A program made the position numbers and the translations under genes. A DNA stretch of 64,000 nucleotides from Datura wrightii (taxonomy: Eukaryota; Streptophyta; Magnoliopsida; Solanales; Solanaceae): contig JASDFA010000010.1 of assembly GCA_035772735.1 (NCBI GenBank), positions 153,328,501 to 153,392,500 of the forward strand, in the 5' to 3' direction. Positions 34,641 through 46,199 of the stretch are shown one piece after another (the first letter of the stretch is position 1; every line of letters starts with the position of its first letter). A model generated the notes under the pieces. That model was not told the origin of the DNA, made no database searches, and was given only the letters and a program-made list of their open reading frames with translations.

Positions 34641-34749
34641 TTAATTTTCCTTAGGTACCCAAACTTTCTTGGGTTCTTCGTAGTTATTTTAAGTCACTTT
34701 AGGATCTTGATCTTTTCTTCTCCAGATCCATTTTACAGAATTTAATGTG

Positions 34750-35300
34750 TTGAACCTACAATTGAAATATTTGTGGGCAACATTTCCACATGAAAAACAT
34801 GTGTACAAAGAATTTCGTAGAAAAGAAACTATTAGAGGAAGACTCATGAGAGTGAGAGTTTATATTAGAAAAATGAAGTAAGCTATCTGAGCTATGACTG
34901 GGAGACTTATTTATACTGTTTAATTGCATTTGAAGGTCTCCTAGTTCTTCTTCAAGTAAGTCTACTTCAATTTGACTTGCTTCAAGAAAAATTTGCTAAT
35001 CTTTTTTCTCTTTAGCTAGCTTATTATATTTATCAATCAATTTTTGTAATTCATCTGCAACAAGGTCAAGAGAATTTTGTAAATTTTCACATTTCTCACA
35101 TAGGTTAGATCTTACCTCGCTAGATTCACCAAGAGCCATGACACAGATGTTGGCAGTCTCTTCTTGTTTTACTTCTGATGTATCTTCGTCACTCCAGTCT
35201 ACCATGGATTTCGAATTATTTGATCTCCTAAATTTTTTTTCTTCAGTTTCGTACAGTTGGATTTTATATGCCCTAATTTTTCACAGTGATAACATCTCTC
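34750..35300 (-). pseudogene. element S: gag C terminus with two zinc knuckles and coiled coil
   Basis: Two CX2CX4HX4C knuckles are visible on the minus strand: CYHCEKLGHIKSNC at about 35257-35300 and CFSCGNVAHKYFNC at about 34757-34800. Between them the frame 35205-34996 is rich in Glu, Asn, Leu and Lys with heptad character (CEKCENLQNSLDLVADEL). Nucleocapsid knuckles bind the element RNA. Confidence 0.75.
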
Positions 35301-35516
35301 ATCATTCTTTTGATTTTCAGAGTTACGATATCCCGTTTGAGGTCTCTGTTTTCTTTGTCATAAGATGGATTTGACTCCTCTATTAATAAGAGCTAGCCCT
35401 TCACTGCTTTTTTCTTCTTCTTCTTCTTCTTCTTCTTCGTTTTCACTCTCATTTATTGCAGCATTGAAAGCTGCTGCCTTCTTTTTTTCTTCCTTTGAAT
35501 ACCTGTTGAAGTGATT

Positions 35517-36195
35517 TTATTTATAGGCCATCAAGTTTCCTCTGAGTTCATCATAGGTTGATTTCTCCAGATCTCCATCTTCAAGAATTATTGCTTTTGT
35601 TTCCCAGGATTTAGGTAGACTTCTGAGGAGTTTTCTGACTTGCATACTTTTTGGATATACCATACCAAGTGATTTTAGTTCTCCAATGATTTTGTTGAAT
35701 CGAGAGAACGTGGATTCAATATTTTCTTCATTAGTCATTTTGAATAGTTCATATTCATTGACTAAAGCATTTATCCCTGCTTCCTTCACTTTTGTGGTTC
35801 CTTCATAAATTACTTCAAGTTTGTCCCATATCTCCTTTGTAGTGTCACATGTCGAGATTTTGCCAAACTTAGATCCACTAACTGCATAATACAACAGACT
35901 TATAGCTCAGGCGTTAGTTTGAATTACCTCTTGTTGGTATTTTGTAAATTCAAAGGTTTCTACGTCTGTTTTGGTAGCGTCTGTTACTCCTGGGATGGGG
36001 TTTTGGTCCCTTCTTTATCACCACACATGCTTGGAAGTCGTTTGCTTGAACAAAGATCTTAAATTTTTCTTTCCAGTGAGAGTAGTGTTGTCCATTGAAG
36101 TAGGAAGGTCTTGATGATGAGTTTCCATCTTGCAAAATTGCTCCTGAAATTGATATGATGCCATTTAATCTTTTTCCCACTTTGCGGTTAAGCAA
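35517..36195 (-). pseudogene. element S: gag capsid region
   Basis: Begins at ATG 36195. The first part contains RPSYFNGQHYSHWKEKFKIF, the typical start of Sirevirus and related copia gag. The second frame (35894-35517) contains EIWDKLEVIYEGTTKVKEA and LLRSLPKSWETKAIILED, the UBN2/copia gag domain. Stops near 35900-35950 split it. Confidence 0.85.
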
Positions 36196-36210
36196 TATGA
36201 GTGAGACCTA

Positions 36211-36223
36211 CTCTTATACCAAT
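36211..36223 (-). promoter_or_regulatory. element S primer binding site (degenerate)
   Basis: The minus strand directly next to the 5' LTR reads ATTGGTATAAGAGT. This matches TGGTATCAGAGC, the initiator tRNA-Met complement, with two changes. Confidence 0.7.
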
Positions 36224-37239
36224 TGATAATTAAAGAGGGGGAGTGAATTTAAAAATTAAGAGTCAGTCAACTGTTAGATACCTCAAGTCGACTAGCACCT
36301 GTAGACAAGTAGTTAGTACTAAGTAGAAGATTTAATAATTAAGCAATAATAAAAGTGACCCATAGATTCTTATACTGGTTCGGATCATCAGGGTGGTGCC
36401 TAGTCCAGTCCCCTTGGGTTACAAAGAGTTCCTTTAGAGCTATTAGAAGTTGGTTACAATGAGAAAAGTTTCAACCCACCACAGCTTGGTGAGTTTGAAT
36501 CAGTATACTAGAACTTTGTCACAGCCTCAACTTGTATATCAATCTGACTAATCTTTCTTTTGTTCTTATTAATAACTATTACAAGATTATAGTGATTTGG
36601 TAAGAAGAGGAATAATATAGCTTGATCAAGTGAAGTTGCATACTCTTCTCAATTCTTCTTTGGATCTTTATAGGATTTTTAAAGACAGTAAGATCAATTC
36701 CTTTGATCGTGACGAGCTCTTTAGGGTAACCCAAAGGATTTGCCTCAATCACATGTGATGAGAATATATGATTGAGATCTTCTATGGAGGTTGATTGATT
36801 TTCTTTCTTTATTGGTTGACGAGTGATCTTGCAGCAATGCTTTCTTCCTTTTGATAAGGGTATGCTCCAATTTTGATTTCCTTCCTTGAATGCTTTGGAT
36901 GATGGAATGATTTTCTTCCCTTGATTTGTACATCAACATATTTTGGTTTTCTTCCTTGAATGCTTTGGATGATGGAATGATTTTCTCCCCTTGATTTGTG
37001 CATCAACATATTTCTTTCCTTTGAGGGCTTCAGCTTCCTTTCTTGATATTTGTCCAATGCCATGAATTTTCTGCAGAGATAGGTATTTTGGATATTCAAT
37101 CTTTTTGTGCTCTTTCTAGATTCAAATCACCATTGATTGATATCTGCTGCAGCTTCTAGTTGGTTTTCTTCGTTCCCTACAACGAAAATCTTTTGTTAGT
37201 TGTCATCATTAAAACAATTTGAGAATATTACGGTCAACA
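36224..37239 (-). repeat. element S 5' LTR
   Basis: On the minus strand it starts TGTTGACCGTAATATTC and ends TAATTATCA, with TG...CA intact. A TATA box (CCTATAAAGATCC, minus) is near 36663-36676. Two 70-bp subrepeats (CTTCCTTGAA at 36881 and 36951) match those of the other LTR. Confidence 0.88.
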
Positions 37240-37244
37240 TTATG
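37240..37244. repeat. TSD of element S, right copy (TTATG)
   Basis: Identical to 4757-4761 at the other end of S. Confidence 0.85.
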
Positions 37245-39109
37245 TTTACAGCTTTAGAGTCGGTTTGTAAAAAAATGCTATGGTCAAAGGGTCCCTTAGT
37301 TGGAGGTAATGTAGTTGGTTCCTCATATAGCTTCTGATACTGATCTAGTAATACCCCTAAAGACCTTTAAATGTCTGCGTTTGTGGCCATCTGTAGATTA
37401 TATAACTGATCAAGCAAGTTTCCTCTTGACTTAGTACTCCTGACCTCCAACATGAACAGTTGATACTCCCTCCTTTGTAATTTTATTCACAGCCTTAGAA
37501 CTAGACAGCTTGCAGCCTTCATATACTCCCTTGAGGAAGTGGAACCGTCTTTAATAATTAAAGGACATAGTCAATTCATTAAAATTCATAGTCACTGGCC
37601 CTAAAATCTTCATCTACAACGCCCCCAACATAATATCATATCTTCCCACAAGGAAGACAATCAAATCTGAGGCATAAGTGGTGCCCTGCAACATCCATTG
37701 GAAGCCTCTTACTACACCAGTGGTGTCCTCCATTGAATTTCTTTTCAAACTCACATAACTAACTTTAGAAGAATCTACTTGACATTTCAGTTCCTTATGT
37801 TTCCACATTACTGAAATTGTGAGTGCTTCCACCATCTAGAAGAATATGTAATGGTCTCTGATTTTTATATCCAATCACATGGATAGTTTGAGCACCTTCT
37901 ATACCACTTAAAGCATACAGTGATATTATAGGATTTTCTGATGCAGCTCCTGATCTTTCTTCAAACTCATAGATGCATCTTCAACGTCCACTATTACCTC
38001 TTCTAGACCTTCATCTTCTGTATCCTCTAACTCCAACACAAATAGTTGCTTAATCAGCACACGTTTATGTCCTTTAGTATACTTCCCATCACAGAAGTAG
38101 CATATATCCTAAGCTCTTTTAGCTTGCATTTCAGCTGGTGAAATTGTCCTCCTTGTTCTATTGACATTATGACTAGGCCGGGTGGTAATGCCAATCTATA
38201 GGAAGGGCTAGGTGTATGCACCTGAGCGTTGTTCTGATGCAAATAAAGATCTAATTTTCTGGTTGCAGCCAAGGTGTTAAAGGAGCTCCTCATAGCTCTT
38301 TGATTAGCTACTATAGTGGCTTCAGCCAATCGAGCTAATCTGTAAGTTTTAGGAAGGGTCTGGGGATCATGCGTCATGATAGGATTAACCAACTTCTCTC
38401 TTAAGCCTCCTAAGAAATAGGAGATAGCTTGGTCAGTGGATAGGTTCCATTGAGCTAGCAATCTATCAAAAGCAAATTGGAATTCTCTCACAGTTTCGAT
38501 TTGTTTCAATTGGTTCAACTCTAGCATAGGATTAGAGAAATCATTCCCACAGGTTTCAGTCGGAGCAGCCAAGTATTTATCCAAAGTAGGTAACACAGGA
38601 GTTGCCCTGCATTTCAGGTATGACTGGTGCCAAACCAGAGCTTCATAGCTACCAACTTGACTCTCTGCGTAATGGGAGTCTTATCCACATAAAAGTATTG
38701 CTCAATACTATATAATCATGCTTTAAAATTAATGCCATTAAAATGAGGAAACAACAAGTTATGGACTCGATTAGGTTGAGCATGGAAGGGATTTGAACCT
38801 AGAATTCCTGGACCAGATTACAATACATGTTCCTTGCCCGATAAGGAATATGCATTGCATGTGGAATGCTGATTCAACTGGACGCCATCCGGCGAGGATT
38901 TGAGCACCGGCATTAGCTTATGTTTCCCGCAATCCATGTCTTCACGTAATTCCCTATTCTTTTGCTCCATCAAAGCTCTCAGATATGCTTGTTGAGCGGC
39001 TAGATCTTCCAACTGTTCCTGCACATTAGGATAAGGTTTACTGTTTGCGCGTCAGTACCCTTGTGTGGAGCCATGGTGGAAACTTATTTGTTACTAATTG
39101 ATACCAAAC
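37245..39109 (-). pseudogene. gypsy element U: gag and protease remnant
   Basis: Minus strand. ATG near 39075 follows the PBS. A coiled-coil-like Gln/Glu/Leu-rich stretch (39024-38950) leads to the Retrotrans_gag domain at 38596-38054 (QFAFDRLLAQWN, YFLGGLREKLVNPIM). The protease appears near 37815-37860 as HYILLDGGSTHNF, followed by YDIMLGAL and MKILGPVTMNF. Stops and frame breaks are frequent. The order and motifs are Ty3/gypsy. The RT start of the same element sits at 4690-4756. Confidence 0.75.
39095..39106 (-). promoter_or_regulatory. element U primer binding site (degenerate)
   Basis: The minus strand reads TTTGGTATCAATTAG, 2-3 nt after the LTR end. The first 8 bases match the initiator tRNA-Met complement. 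Confidence 0.6.
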
Positions 39110-39411
39110 TGTGGTATCGAGAGAATTATAGGAGAAAACAGGGGAAGAGCGGAGGAAGAAGAGAGCGGAATTGAGAGAAGTAATGAGGAAGATAGAAATT
39201 AGTAGTTTTACATTCCAAAAGTGTGTGATCTCTATTACAAGTTGTAATTTATATCGAAGAAATTGAATTATCAATTAAATAAAAATACCCGAAATGGAAA
39301 TTAAGCTAAAATGATTAAATGTAACCAACTATTCTCTAGGTGAGTCAGCAAGGAGTGGGACCTAGCAGCCACATCAGTATCTACTCCAATTTGTGTATCA
39401 TAATGTTCACA
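39110..39411 (-). repeat. gypsy element U 5' LTR
   Basis: About 302 bp, starting TGTGAACATTATGATAC and ending CGATACCACA on the minus strand. A TATA box (TCGATATAAATTAC, minus, about 39245-39260) is followed by a pyrimidine-rich leader. No second copy is in the window, because the 3' part of the element is missing. Confidence 0.6.
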
Positions 39412-39451
39412 GTGGAAGAATTAATTAATTCTTGCAAAATTTTACTTTTTC

Positions 39452-39684
39452 TTATAAACATATTTGTGTTATAGTGAATGTCTATAAAAATATTTGTATT
39501 GTAGTGGATACATGTGTTTATATCATTGTGAAAGTCTATCTTTAGGAGAAAAGTTAGGAGAAATTATTCCTATAAATAGAGGGATTCTCCTTCATTGTAT
39601 TTCATCCCATCAAGAGAAATAAGAATTTCTCTCCTTCTCTCTTTCCCTATAATATTCTTGTTCTTTCTTTATTACTTCATAACA
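39452..39684 (+). repeat. element T 5' LTR
   Basis: Starts TTATAAACATATTTGTG and ends TTCATAACA. It contains CCTATAAATAGAGG (TATA box, near 39569) and a pyrimidine-rich leader. It is nearly identical to 42788-43020. Confidence 0.85.
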
Positions 39685-39814
39685 CGTAATTTTTTTTTTC
39701 AAAAGATGTATTACTTAACCACAGGAGTGATATTCCTTTGGTGATATTGTTGCTCTACGACTCTACTATCTCAAAATTTGAAGGCCAATGTATTATTTTT
39801 CTCTTTCCTTTAAT

Positions 39815-40255
39815 ATGGCTAACCTTACGAAACTTGATTTCGTTGCCCTTCAAAGTTCGGGCAAAAACTACTTTTCATGGGTGTTGGAAGCTGAAATTCA
39901 TATAGATGCAATGGGTCTTGGAGACACCATTAAAAGTGAAAATAAAGCATCAAATCAAGATCATACTAAGGCTATGATATTCTTGCGTCATCATCTTGAC
40001 GAAATTCTTAAAATTGAATATCTCACGATTAAGGATCCACTTGTTTTGTGGAATAGCCTAAAATAAAGGTATGACCACCTGAAGATGGTCATCCACCCAA
40101 AAGCACGATATGATTGGATCCATCAAGACTATAAGTTTGTTCATGAGTATAGCTCATCAACATTCAAAATTATTTCAAAGTTGAAACTATGTGGAGAAAC
40201 TATTAATGATGTTGATATGATTGAATATGTGGTAGTACACAGAATTAATTGAGAG
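39815..40255 (+). pseudogene. element T: gag
   Basis: ATG 39815 opens MANLTKLDFVALQSSGKNYF, then WVLEAEIHIDAMGLGDTI and DPLVLWNSLK, a clear copia gag (UBN2 family). A TAA at about 40063 interrupts it, and downstream codons still align in part (RYDHLKMVIHPKARYDW). It would form capsids if intact. Confidence 0.85.
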
Positions 40256-42007
40256 CTCCGGAAGAGTTAATGTATTATTACCTGAAGGAATGAAATTATT
40301 GTAGTAAGTCTCAAAAGGAAACTTATAAGTTTCAAGGACATTGAAAAAAAATTGAGACTATAAATTATGGGAAGATCTAATATCTTTATGCTACTACAAT
40401 TGAAGCGGGTTATAAATATTTATGTAAAAGATTACCCGCTGTTTTTTTTATTTGTAGTACATAAATATGGGTATGATGATGAAATCACAAACGAAAGTAA
40501 ACTAGAAGTTTACTTAAATAAGTTGGCATAACTGGTTGGCCATCCTGGTTCAAATGTGATGCAAAAATAATTGAGAATTCACGTGGCTATATGTTGAAGA
40601 AATAAAAAATTCTTCAAGAATTCTCTTGTGTTGCTTGTTCTCGTGATAGAATGATCTTGATCAGCTAAGATTGAAATTATATTCCCTTAAATTTTGGAAC
40701 TTATAAAAGGATGAATATGGGTCCGTTCACCTACCATGTGAACCGTTTGCTAATAGATGCATCTATGGTATGGTCACATGTGTTTTGATATCAACTTGCA
40801 ATTGATTTTTGTAAGGTTGTTTCTCGAATTATTAAATTAAGAGCATAGTTCCAAATTATAAAATCATGTTGATAATATTAATTCATATCTATGTTGGTTT
40901 AGCAAAAATTGTATGCCTCCAATTATAGCTAAATCATTGGTTATGAGAATAAAACTCCCAAATAAAATTTAGTTTGAAATATGTTTATTTAACATATAAC
41001 AACACTTGAATGCATCAAGCCAACAAGGTTTCCCCTATCACAATTGGTCCAGGGTCAAGAACCAAATAATTGCATCTAAAAATTTGAATGTGTGATATAT
41101 GATTCAATTGCTCCACCACAACGCACAAAGATGGATCCGGGGGTAAATGTTAGTTTTTCTAACATTAGGGGGAGAAGTGATTAGCAGCTGAAAATTGAGT
41201 GTGGGATGAATTATCAAGATTCTCGAAAAAAAAAAGTGAACTTAAAGTTCAATAGATAATTCACTTGCAAAATATTGCAAATCAATTGCCAGATATATTT
41301 GTTAACTCTATTTTATAATTCAGTTGCAAATGCTCCAATGAAAAGTCCTTGAAGGACATGGTCTATGAGACGCCTGAAGCGTGATAGACCAAACGGTTTC
41401 AAATATAGAACTCCTTGAAGAAGGAGAGGAGCAAATGATTAAGATGGTCATAATGATGAGGCAAGTGCTTTAAGAAAGCACCACGACATAACACTTCATA
41501 AAACCTTGGCAAAGGTTTAGGTACCTGAAAATGACGAAAAATGAAGAGATCTCAATAAGTTATGTCGCATTGAAATTGATATCAAAATGATCATCGACAA
41601 TACCTTTGATATAATGTAGCGCTCAATATTATAAATATTGACGAGGATCTTGAATTCAAATCTGTCAAAAAGTATGGACAGATAAATGATTGGCCAATTA
41701 AAAATACGCAATTCAAGTATAATACCAGTGGATATAAATGGATTCTTGTGGCATAAAATTTTTTCGTAAATTGTGACATTATTATATGGAGAGTTCCTCT
41801 TGTGGTGGATGCAATTCTTTTGAGATTACTCATAGGTCTGGCAATATATGAAAAACTTGATATGCGCATAATGAAATTATTTTCATGTCTAGAGAGACTG
41901 AAGGATATATGAAAATCCTTGAAGGATTTAAAAGAATGAGGAAATTCTTGGTCCTGAAGATATAGTCTGCTCCTACTAGGAGACATTAGAATGGGATCAA
42001 ACACATA
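40256..42007 (+). pseudogene. element T: internal region with pol fragments
   Basis: Mostly degraded sequence. Short stretches resemble the linker between integrase and RT (SNEKSLKDMVYETPEA near 41335-41385), but no integrase core or RT YVDD box was found, so most of pol is deleted or decayed. The last part (41990-42007) leads into the RNase H frame. Confidence 0.55.
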
Positions 42008-42579
42008 ATGCGGTATCTAAAAGGGACTACCGATATGAGCTTATATTATTCTAACAATTGCAATCCTGATCTTGTTGGTTATGCTGATGTTGGGTATTTA
42101 TCTGACCCACACAAAACTCGATCTCAAACTGGTTACGTGTTCATATGTGGAGGTACTGCCATATCTTGGAGATCTACAAAGCAGTCTCTCGTAGCTACTT
42201 CATCAAATCATGTTGAGATAATAACTATTCATGAAGAAAACCGAGAATGTGTTTGGTTGAGGTCCATGATACATATCATTAGAGAAAAATGTAGTTTGAA
42301 ATGTGACAAATTACCCACAATTTTAAATGAAGATAATGCAGCATGCATAGCACAACTAAAAGGAGGATTCATAAAAGGAGATACATGAAGCACATCTTGC
42401 TAAAGTTCTTCTACACACATGAGCTCCAAAAGAATGGTGATATTAACGTGCAACAGATTCGTTCAAGTGATAATGTGGTTGATTTATTCACCAAATCTCT
42501 ACCAACTGCAACTTTTAAGAAGATGTTATACAAGATCGGGATGCAAAGATTCAAGAATGTTCTAATTAGGGGGAGTTAA
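42008..42579 (+). pseudogene. element T: RNase H
   Basis: Contains MRYLKGTTDMSLYY, GYADVGYLSDPHKTRSQTGY, WRSTKQSLVATSSNHVE and NEDNAACIAQ, the copia RNase H signature blocks. A frameshift near 42380 moves into a second frame with QIRSSDNVVDLFTKSLP and the stop at 42577. The Asp, Glu and Asp positions of the active site are present, but the frame is broken. Confidence 0.88.
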
Positions 42580-42584
42580 TACGT

Positions 42585-42745
42585 GCTGTACTCTTTTTTC
42601 CTTACAAGGTTTTGTCCCACTGGGTTTTCCTTGTAAGGTTTTTAATGAGGCAGCCAAAAATGCGTATTATTAGATATGTGTACTCTTTTCCTTCACTAGA
42701 TTTTTTCCCACTGAGTTTTTTTTAGTAAGGTTTTAACGAGGCACA
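42585..42745 (+). repeat. element T: tandem hairpin repeats before polypurine tract
   Basis: Two diverged copies of a roughly 75-bp unit (TACTCTTTT...CCCACTGGGTTTT...GAGGCA). In the first copy CCTTACAAGG (42600-42609) and CCTTGTAAGG (42629-42638) form a perfect 10-bp stem with a 19-nt loop. Similar units precede the 3' LTR in many plant copia elements. Confidence 0.7.
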
Positions 42746-42768
42746 TTATCTATCAAATAGACATTCAA

Positions 42769-42787
42769 GGGGGGGGGGGGGGGGGGG
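42769..42787 (+). promoter_or_regulatory. element T polypurine tract, G19
   Basis: A run of 19 guanines directly before the 3' LTR. Such a run is the expected plus-strand primer site, though it is unusually long. Confidence 0.75.
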
Positions 42788-43020
42788 TTATAAACATATT
42801 TGTGTTATAGTGAATGTCTATAAAAATATTTGTATTGTAGTGGATACATGTGTTTATATCATTGTGAAAGTCTATCTTTAGGAGAAAAGTTAGGAGAAAT
42901 TATCCCTATAAATAGAGGGGTTTTCCTTCATTATATTTCATCCCATCAAAAGAAATAAAAACTTCTCTCTTACTCTCTTTCTCTATAATATTCTTATTTT
43001 TTCTTTATTATTTCATAACA
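42788..43020 (+). repeat. element T 3' LTR
   Basis: Same length as 39452-39684, with about ten differences seen by eye. Ends TTTCATAACA. Confidence 0.85.
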
Positions 43021-44711
43021 ACTTTAGCCATGTCTCAATACTAATATGCCCTCGAGTCAATACCGCTTATCACTCTCAAGGTAGGCCATATATATACTTC
43101 TATAGCTGCCAAACTTGTTGGTCTTTCACTTAAATCATCATGTTTTGAAATTCAATTTATTAAACCTCTTTGTGTATAATAAGACACTTTTGCCTTGTAA
43201 CTAGTAATACATGGATTAAAAGATCTTGACAGAAAAAAAATGATTAAAACATACTTTATTCATTTCAAAATAAATGAAGTCACACCCCTCAATTAAAAAT
43301 ATTTATTAAAGGGTAATTTATTAATATCATAGTTTTGCTTTTTCTCAAAATTTTCTTAAAATTAGAGATGGTTAATGGTTAAAATTAGAAAAAATAGCTT
43401 TTTGTCAATTGAATGATGAGTACTTGCAGATTGGATGAGTTATTTTTAGGTTTTTACTATTGAACACGTTATGCCTACGAAATTATGAGTTCGTAATTAG
43501 TTATCAGAGTTTTAATAATTGAATTCATATAAACTCAATATTTATATTCTTTATTTACTATTTAAATGATTTATCGTAAGGTATCAAATATAATTCAAAA
43601 TTGACAGCCCATCTAATATTTAGGGGTTGTGTATAAGATAATTTTATATTTGGTTGATTTTAGCCAAATCAACATAACTCATTTTAAATTGATCTTTGAT
43701 TTAGCTCAATACTAGCCTAGTTTTAATTCATATTTAGAATTAATTTTAATTTATATTTATTATTTGAGATTTACTTTTATTTTTTTATTCGTGGGAGCTC
43801 TGCTTTCAGATTGTGGCCCGATTGAGTCTCGAGTCCTAGATCAGCCCGGGTCTCGCACTACTGAAAACTTTCAAAAACTAACATCAAAAGATTGAAAAAA
43901 ATGCAAGCAGGCCTTCGGAGGTCGATTTTTTTAAAACTATATTTTTATTTTTTTAAAACAATTACAACCTTTGAAATTCTATTCTCTTAGCGCCAAAAAA
44001 CAAAAAAAATGCAAATCGACCTCTTGAGGTCAATTTTCTTAATTTTTTGGTAAAACTCGACCTAGGTAGGTCAGTTTTTTATTAGTTTATTTATTTATTA
44101 TTATTTTTTTTGGTATAAAATCGACCTTGAGAGATCTCTTTGCCAAATAATAATAAGAAAGGCCTCGGGAGGTCTGGTTTTTTCCACAAAAATATAAATT
44201 TAAAGAGAATAAATACCAACTTTCTGGGGTTAGTTTTCTTTTTCTTTTTTATAACTTTTTAGTAATGCCAAATTGAAGTTGGGTTGCAATTTTCATATTG
44301 GATTTTGGGTCAAGTCTCTAGCTTATTCCGGAGTTTCGAATTGAGGTTCGGTTCTCAAGTCTCTGGTCAAGATTATGTTGAGTTTAGGTCTTAATCTCAG
44401 ATTGGGGAAGTTAATAAGGGCTCGAATCTCGAGTCAAGGTCAAATCCCGAGATAGAGTCGGGGTTAGGAGAGAGATGAACCTAAGTAAAGGGTGAGATAA
44501 GGAAAAAGTAGACCATTCAAAAAGATTGAGTCAAATTAGGCGGGTCATGATCCAATTCATTTTTAGCTCATTTTAGCTCAATTAATTTCATCCCAAGTAG
44601 CTTTTGGATGATTTTAGCCCAACCCATTTTGTTAACCCAATCTATTTTAACTGCTCAATTTCAGCTTAACCTGCCCATTTGATACTATTAATTTGTGTAG
44701 GGTCTAGCCCA
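43021..44711. other. AT-rich intergenic region with dyad cluster
   Basis: No coding region was recognised. At 43910-44240 about six imperfect palindromes with an ACCTC/GAGGT core are each followed by a T-run (separate entry). 44260-44700 is more GC-balanced but not coding. Confidence 0.5.
43910..44240. repeat. six ACCTC...GAGGT dyads each followed by T-run
   Basis: Units near 43910, 44014, 44057, 44119, 44161 and 44205 share a pattern like ATCGACCTCTTGAGGTCAATTTT. Examples are TCGACCTAGGTAGGTCAG and GGCCTCGGGAGGTCTGG. Spacing is 40-100 bp. Subterminal repeats of CACTA-type transposons can look like this, but no terminal inverted repeats were found. Confidence 0.5.
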
Positions 44712-45294
44712 TGATTTGAGGGAGATGATTTTTTCCTTTTGGCAAGATTTCAAAGATATGGAAGACTGATATTTTTCTCTCTTTTTGGCAAGATTTCAAA
44801 AATATGGCAATGTCTATAGATTTGTCCATCTGCTTAAATAGCAATTTGGACTTCTATTTCTTTGGTGATGATATCATCAATGACATCAGTAGCAACATGC
44901 AGCTACTATAAATGGAGAGTTTGGACTCATTTATATGTCCACAAAATCTCAGATAAATATATCTGAGTATTACAACAGAGAGAGTGAGGTATACCATAGA
45001 TTGTGAAATAAAATAGTCTGTGAACAAAAATAGAGTGTGAGCGATATTTTAGTAATGTAAAAAAATTAAAAGAGGGTTATTTCTTTTAAGTGCATAGTGG
45101 TCTTTGTAACATTTTACTCAGGCCTACACAATGTAAAATTTCTTGCTATAGTGATATCAGTTGCTCCTCTTGGCCCGTGATTTTTTTCTTATTCAAAAGG
45201 GTTTTCATGTAAAATTCTTGGTGTCATTATTTTTTCATTTTATCTCTATTGTTTGATTGTGACTATTTTTGTTGTTGCTCCGCATTTTTCAACA
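44712..45294 (+). repeat. element V 5' LTR
   Basis: Starts TGATTTGAGGGAGATG and ends TTTTTCAACA. It contains CTACTATAAATGGAGAG (TATA box near 44906). It aligns with 53306-53889 with scattered substitutions. Confidence 0.85.
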
Positions 45295-45297
45295 AAC

Positions 45298-45309
45298 TGG
45301 TATCATAGC
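45298..45309 (+). promoter_or_regulatory. element V primer binding site
   Basis: TGGTATCATAGC, 3 bp after the LTR; one change from the initiator tRNA-Met complement TGGTATCAGAGC. Confidence 0.85.
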
Positions 45310-45341
45310 TATGATTTGAATTTTATTTTTTTTGAAAAACA

Positions 45342-46075
45342 ATGGGAGCTAACACAAGTAGAATGATTACTTTGAATGGCATCAATTACGTCATTTGAAA
45401 GGGAAAAATGAAAGATCTACTTTATGTTAAAAATTTTTATCAACCAATCTTTGCCAATAAAAACCCTAATGATAAAAATGATGAAGAGTGGAATATGTCA
45501 CACAGATAGATTTACGACTTTATTAGGCAATGGATTGACGATAATGTGTTTAATCATATTTTCGGGGAGACACATGCTCAGACCCTATGATAGCATCGTC
45601 TTTGAAAGTTTGTATGCTTGGAAGACTGGAAATAATAAGATATTGACATAAAGCAGATGTTGAGTTTAAGAATATCATGATGGTTCTCTAATGACATATC
45701 ATCTAAATAACTTTCAGGTGCTCATGAACTAGTTATTTGTTATGACAATTAAGTTTGATGAAGAAATTCAAGGCTTGTTTTTACTTGATTCCCTGCTAGA
45801 CTCTTGGGAAATTTATAACTTCATTATCAAATTTTGCTTCGGATGTTATGATCTATATGGGTCTTGCCAAGAGCAGCGTTTTGAATGAAGAGATGAGAAG
45901 AACGTCTCGAGGTTCCTCCTCGTCGGATGTCCTAGTGACTGCATCTAGGGGGAGAAACAAAAATCATGGTTTTCATAATAAAAAATATAATAGAAGTAAA
46001 TTCAGAGGCAGACTTAAGGATATTGAATGCTATCATTGTAGGTTGAAGGGTATGCAAAGAAGTTTCGAAAGTTGA
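45342..46075 (+). pseudogene. element V: gag
   Basis: ATG 45342 opens MGANTSRMITLNGINYVI, then a stop. Later segments give KMKDLLYVKNFYQPIFA and RQWIDDNVFNHIFGETHAQTL, and at 45848-46075 MGLAKSSVLNEEMRRTSRGSS. These are the gag blocks of Tnt1-like copia elements. The zinc knuckle near 46030 (CYHC) is broken by a deletion. Frameshifts and stops are numerous. Confidence 0.8.
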
Positions 46076-46199
46076 AGAACGAGAATAGAGACCGGGAGGA
46101 AAAGAAAGAATATGACAATAAAAATTGCGTAGCCATCATCACCACTGAAGATCTTGTTTATCGTTCTTGATGCAAATCTGATAAATATTGCTTGTGATG

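Larger units (their letters stand above)
4762..37239 (-). mobile_element. element S: Sirevirus-type Ty1/copia retrotransposon (interrupted)
   Basis: Minus-strand copia element with LTRs of 1018 and 1016 bp, a TTATG TSD, a tRNA-iMet-like PBS next to the right LTR, and the order gag, PR, INT, RT, RNase H, env-like region, multiple polypurine tracts. After removing the nested insertion at 9165-32372 its length is about 9.3 kb. The length, the 1-kb LTRs, the repeated AGGGGGAG-type tracts and the extra coding region after RNase H are known Sirevirus traits. Coding regions are full of stops and frameshifts, and LTR divergence is judged by eye at about 10 percent, so the element is old and inactive. 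Confidence 0.85.
39449..43020 (+). mobile_element. element T: decayed Ty1/copia retrotransposon
   Basis: Two 233-bp LTRs in direct orientation (39452-39684 and 42788-43020), gag at the 5' side, RNase H at the 3' side and a G-run polypurine tract. ACTTT occurs at 39444-39448 and 43021-43025 and may be the TSD, with 3 bp of end uncertainty on the left. At 3.6 kb it has lost most of protease, integrase and RT. Confidence 0.8.
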
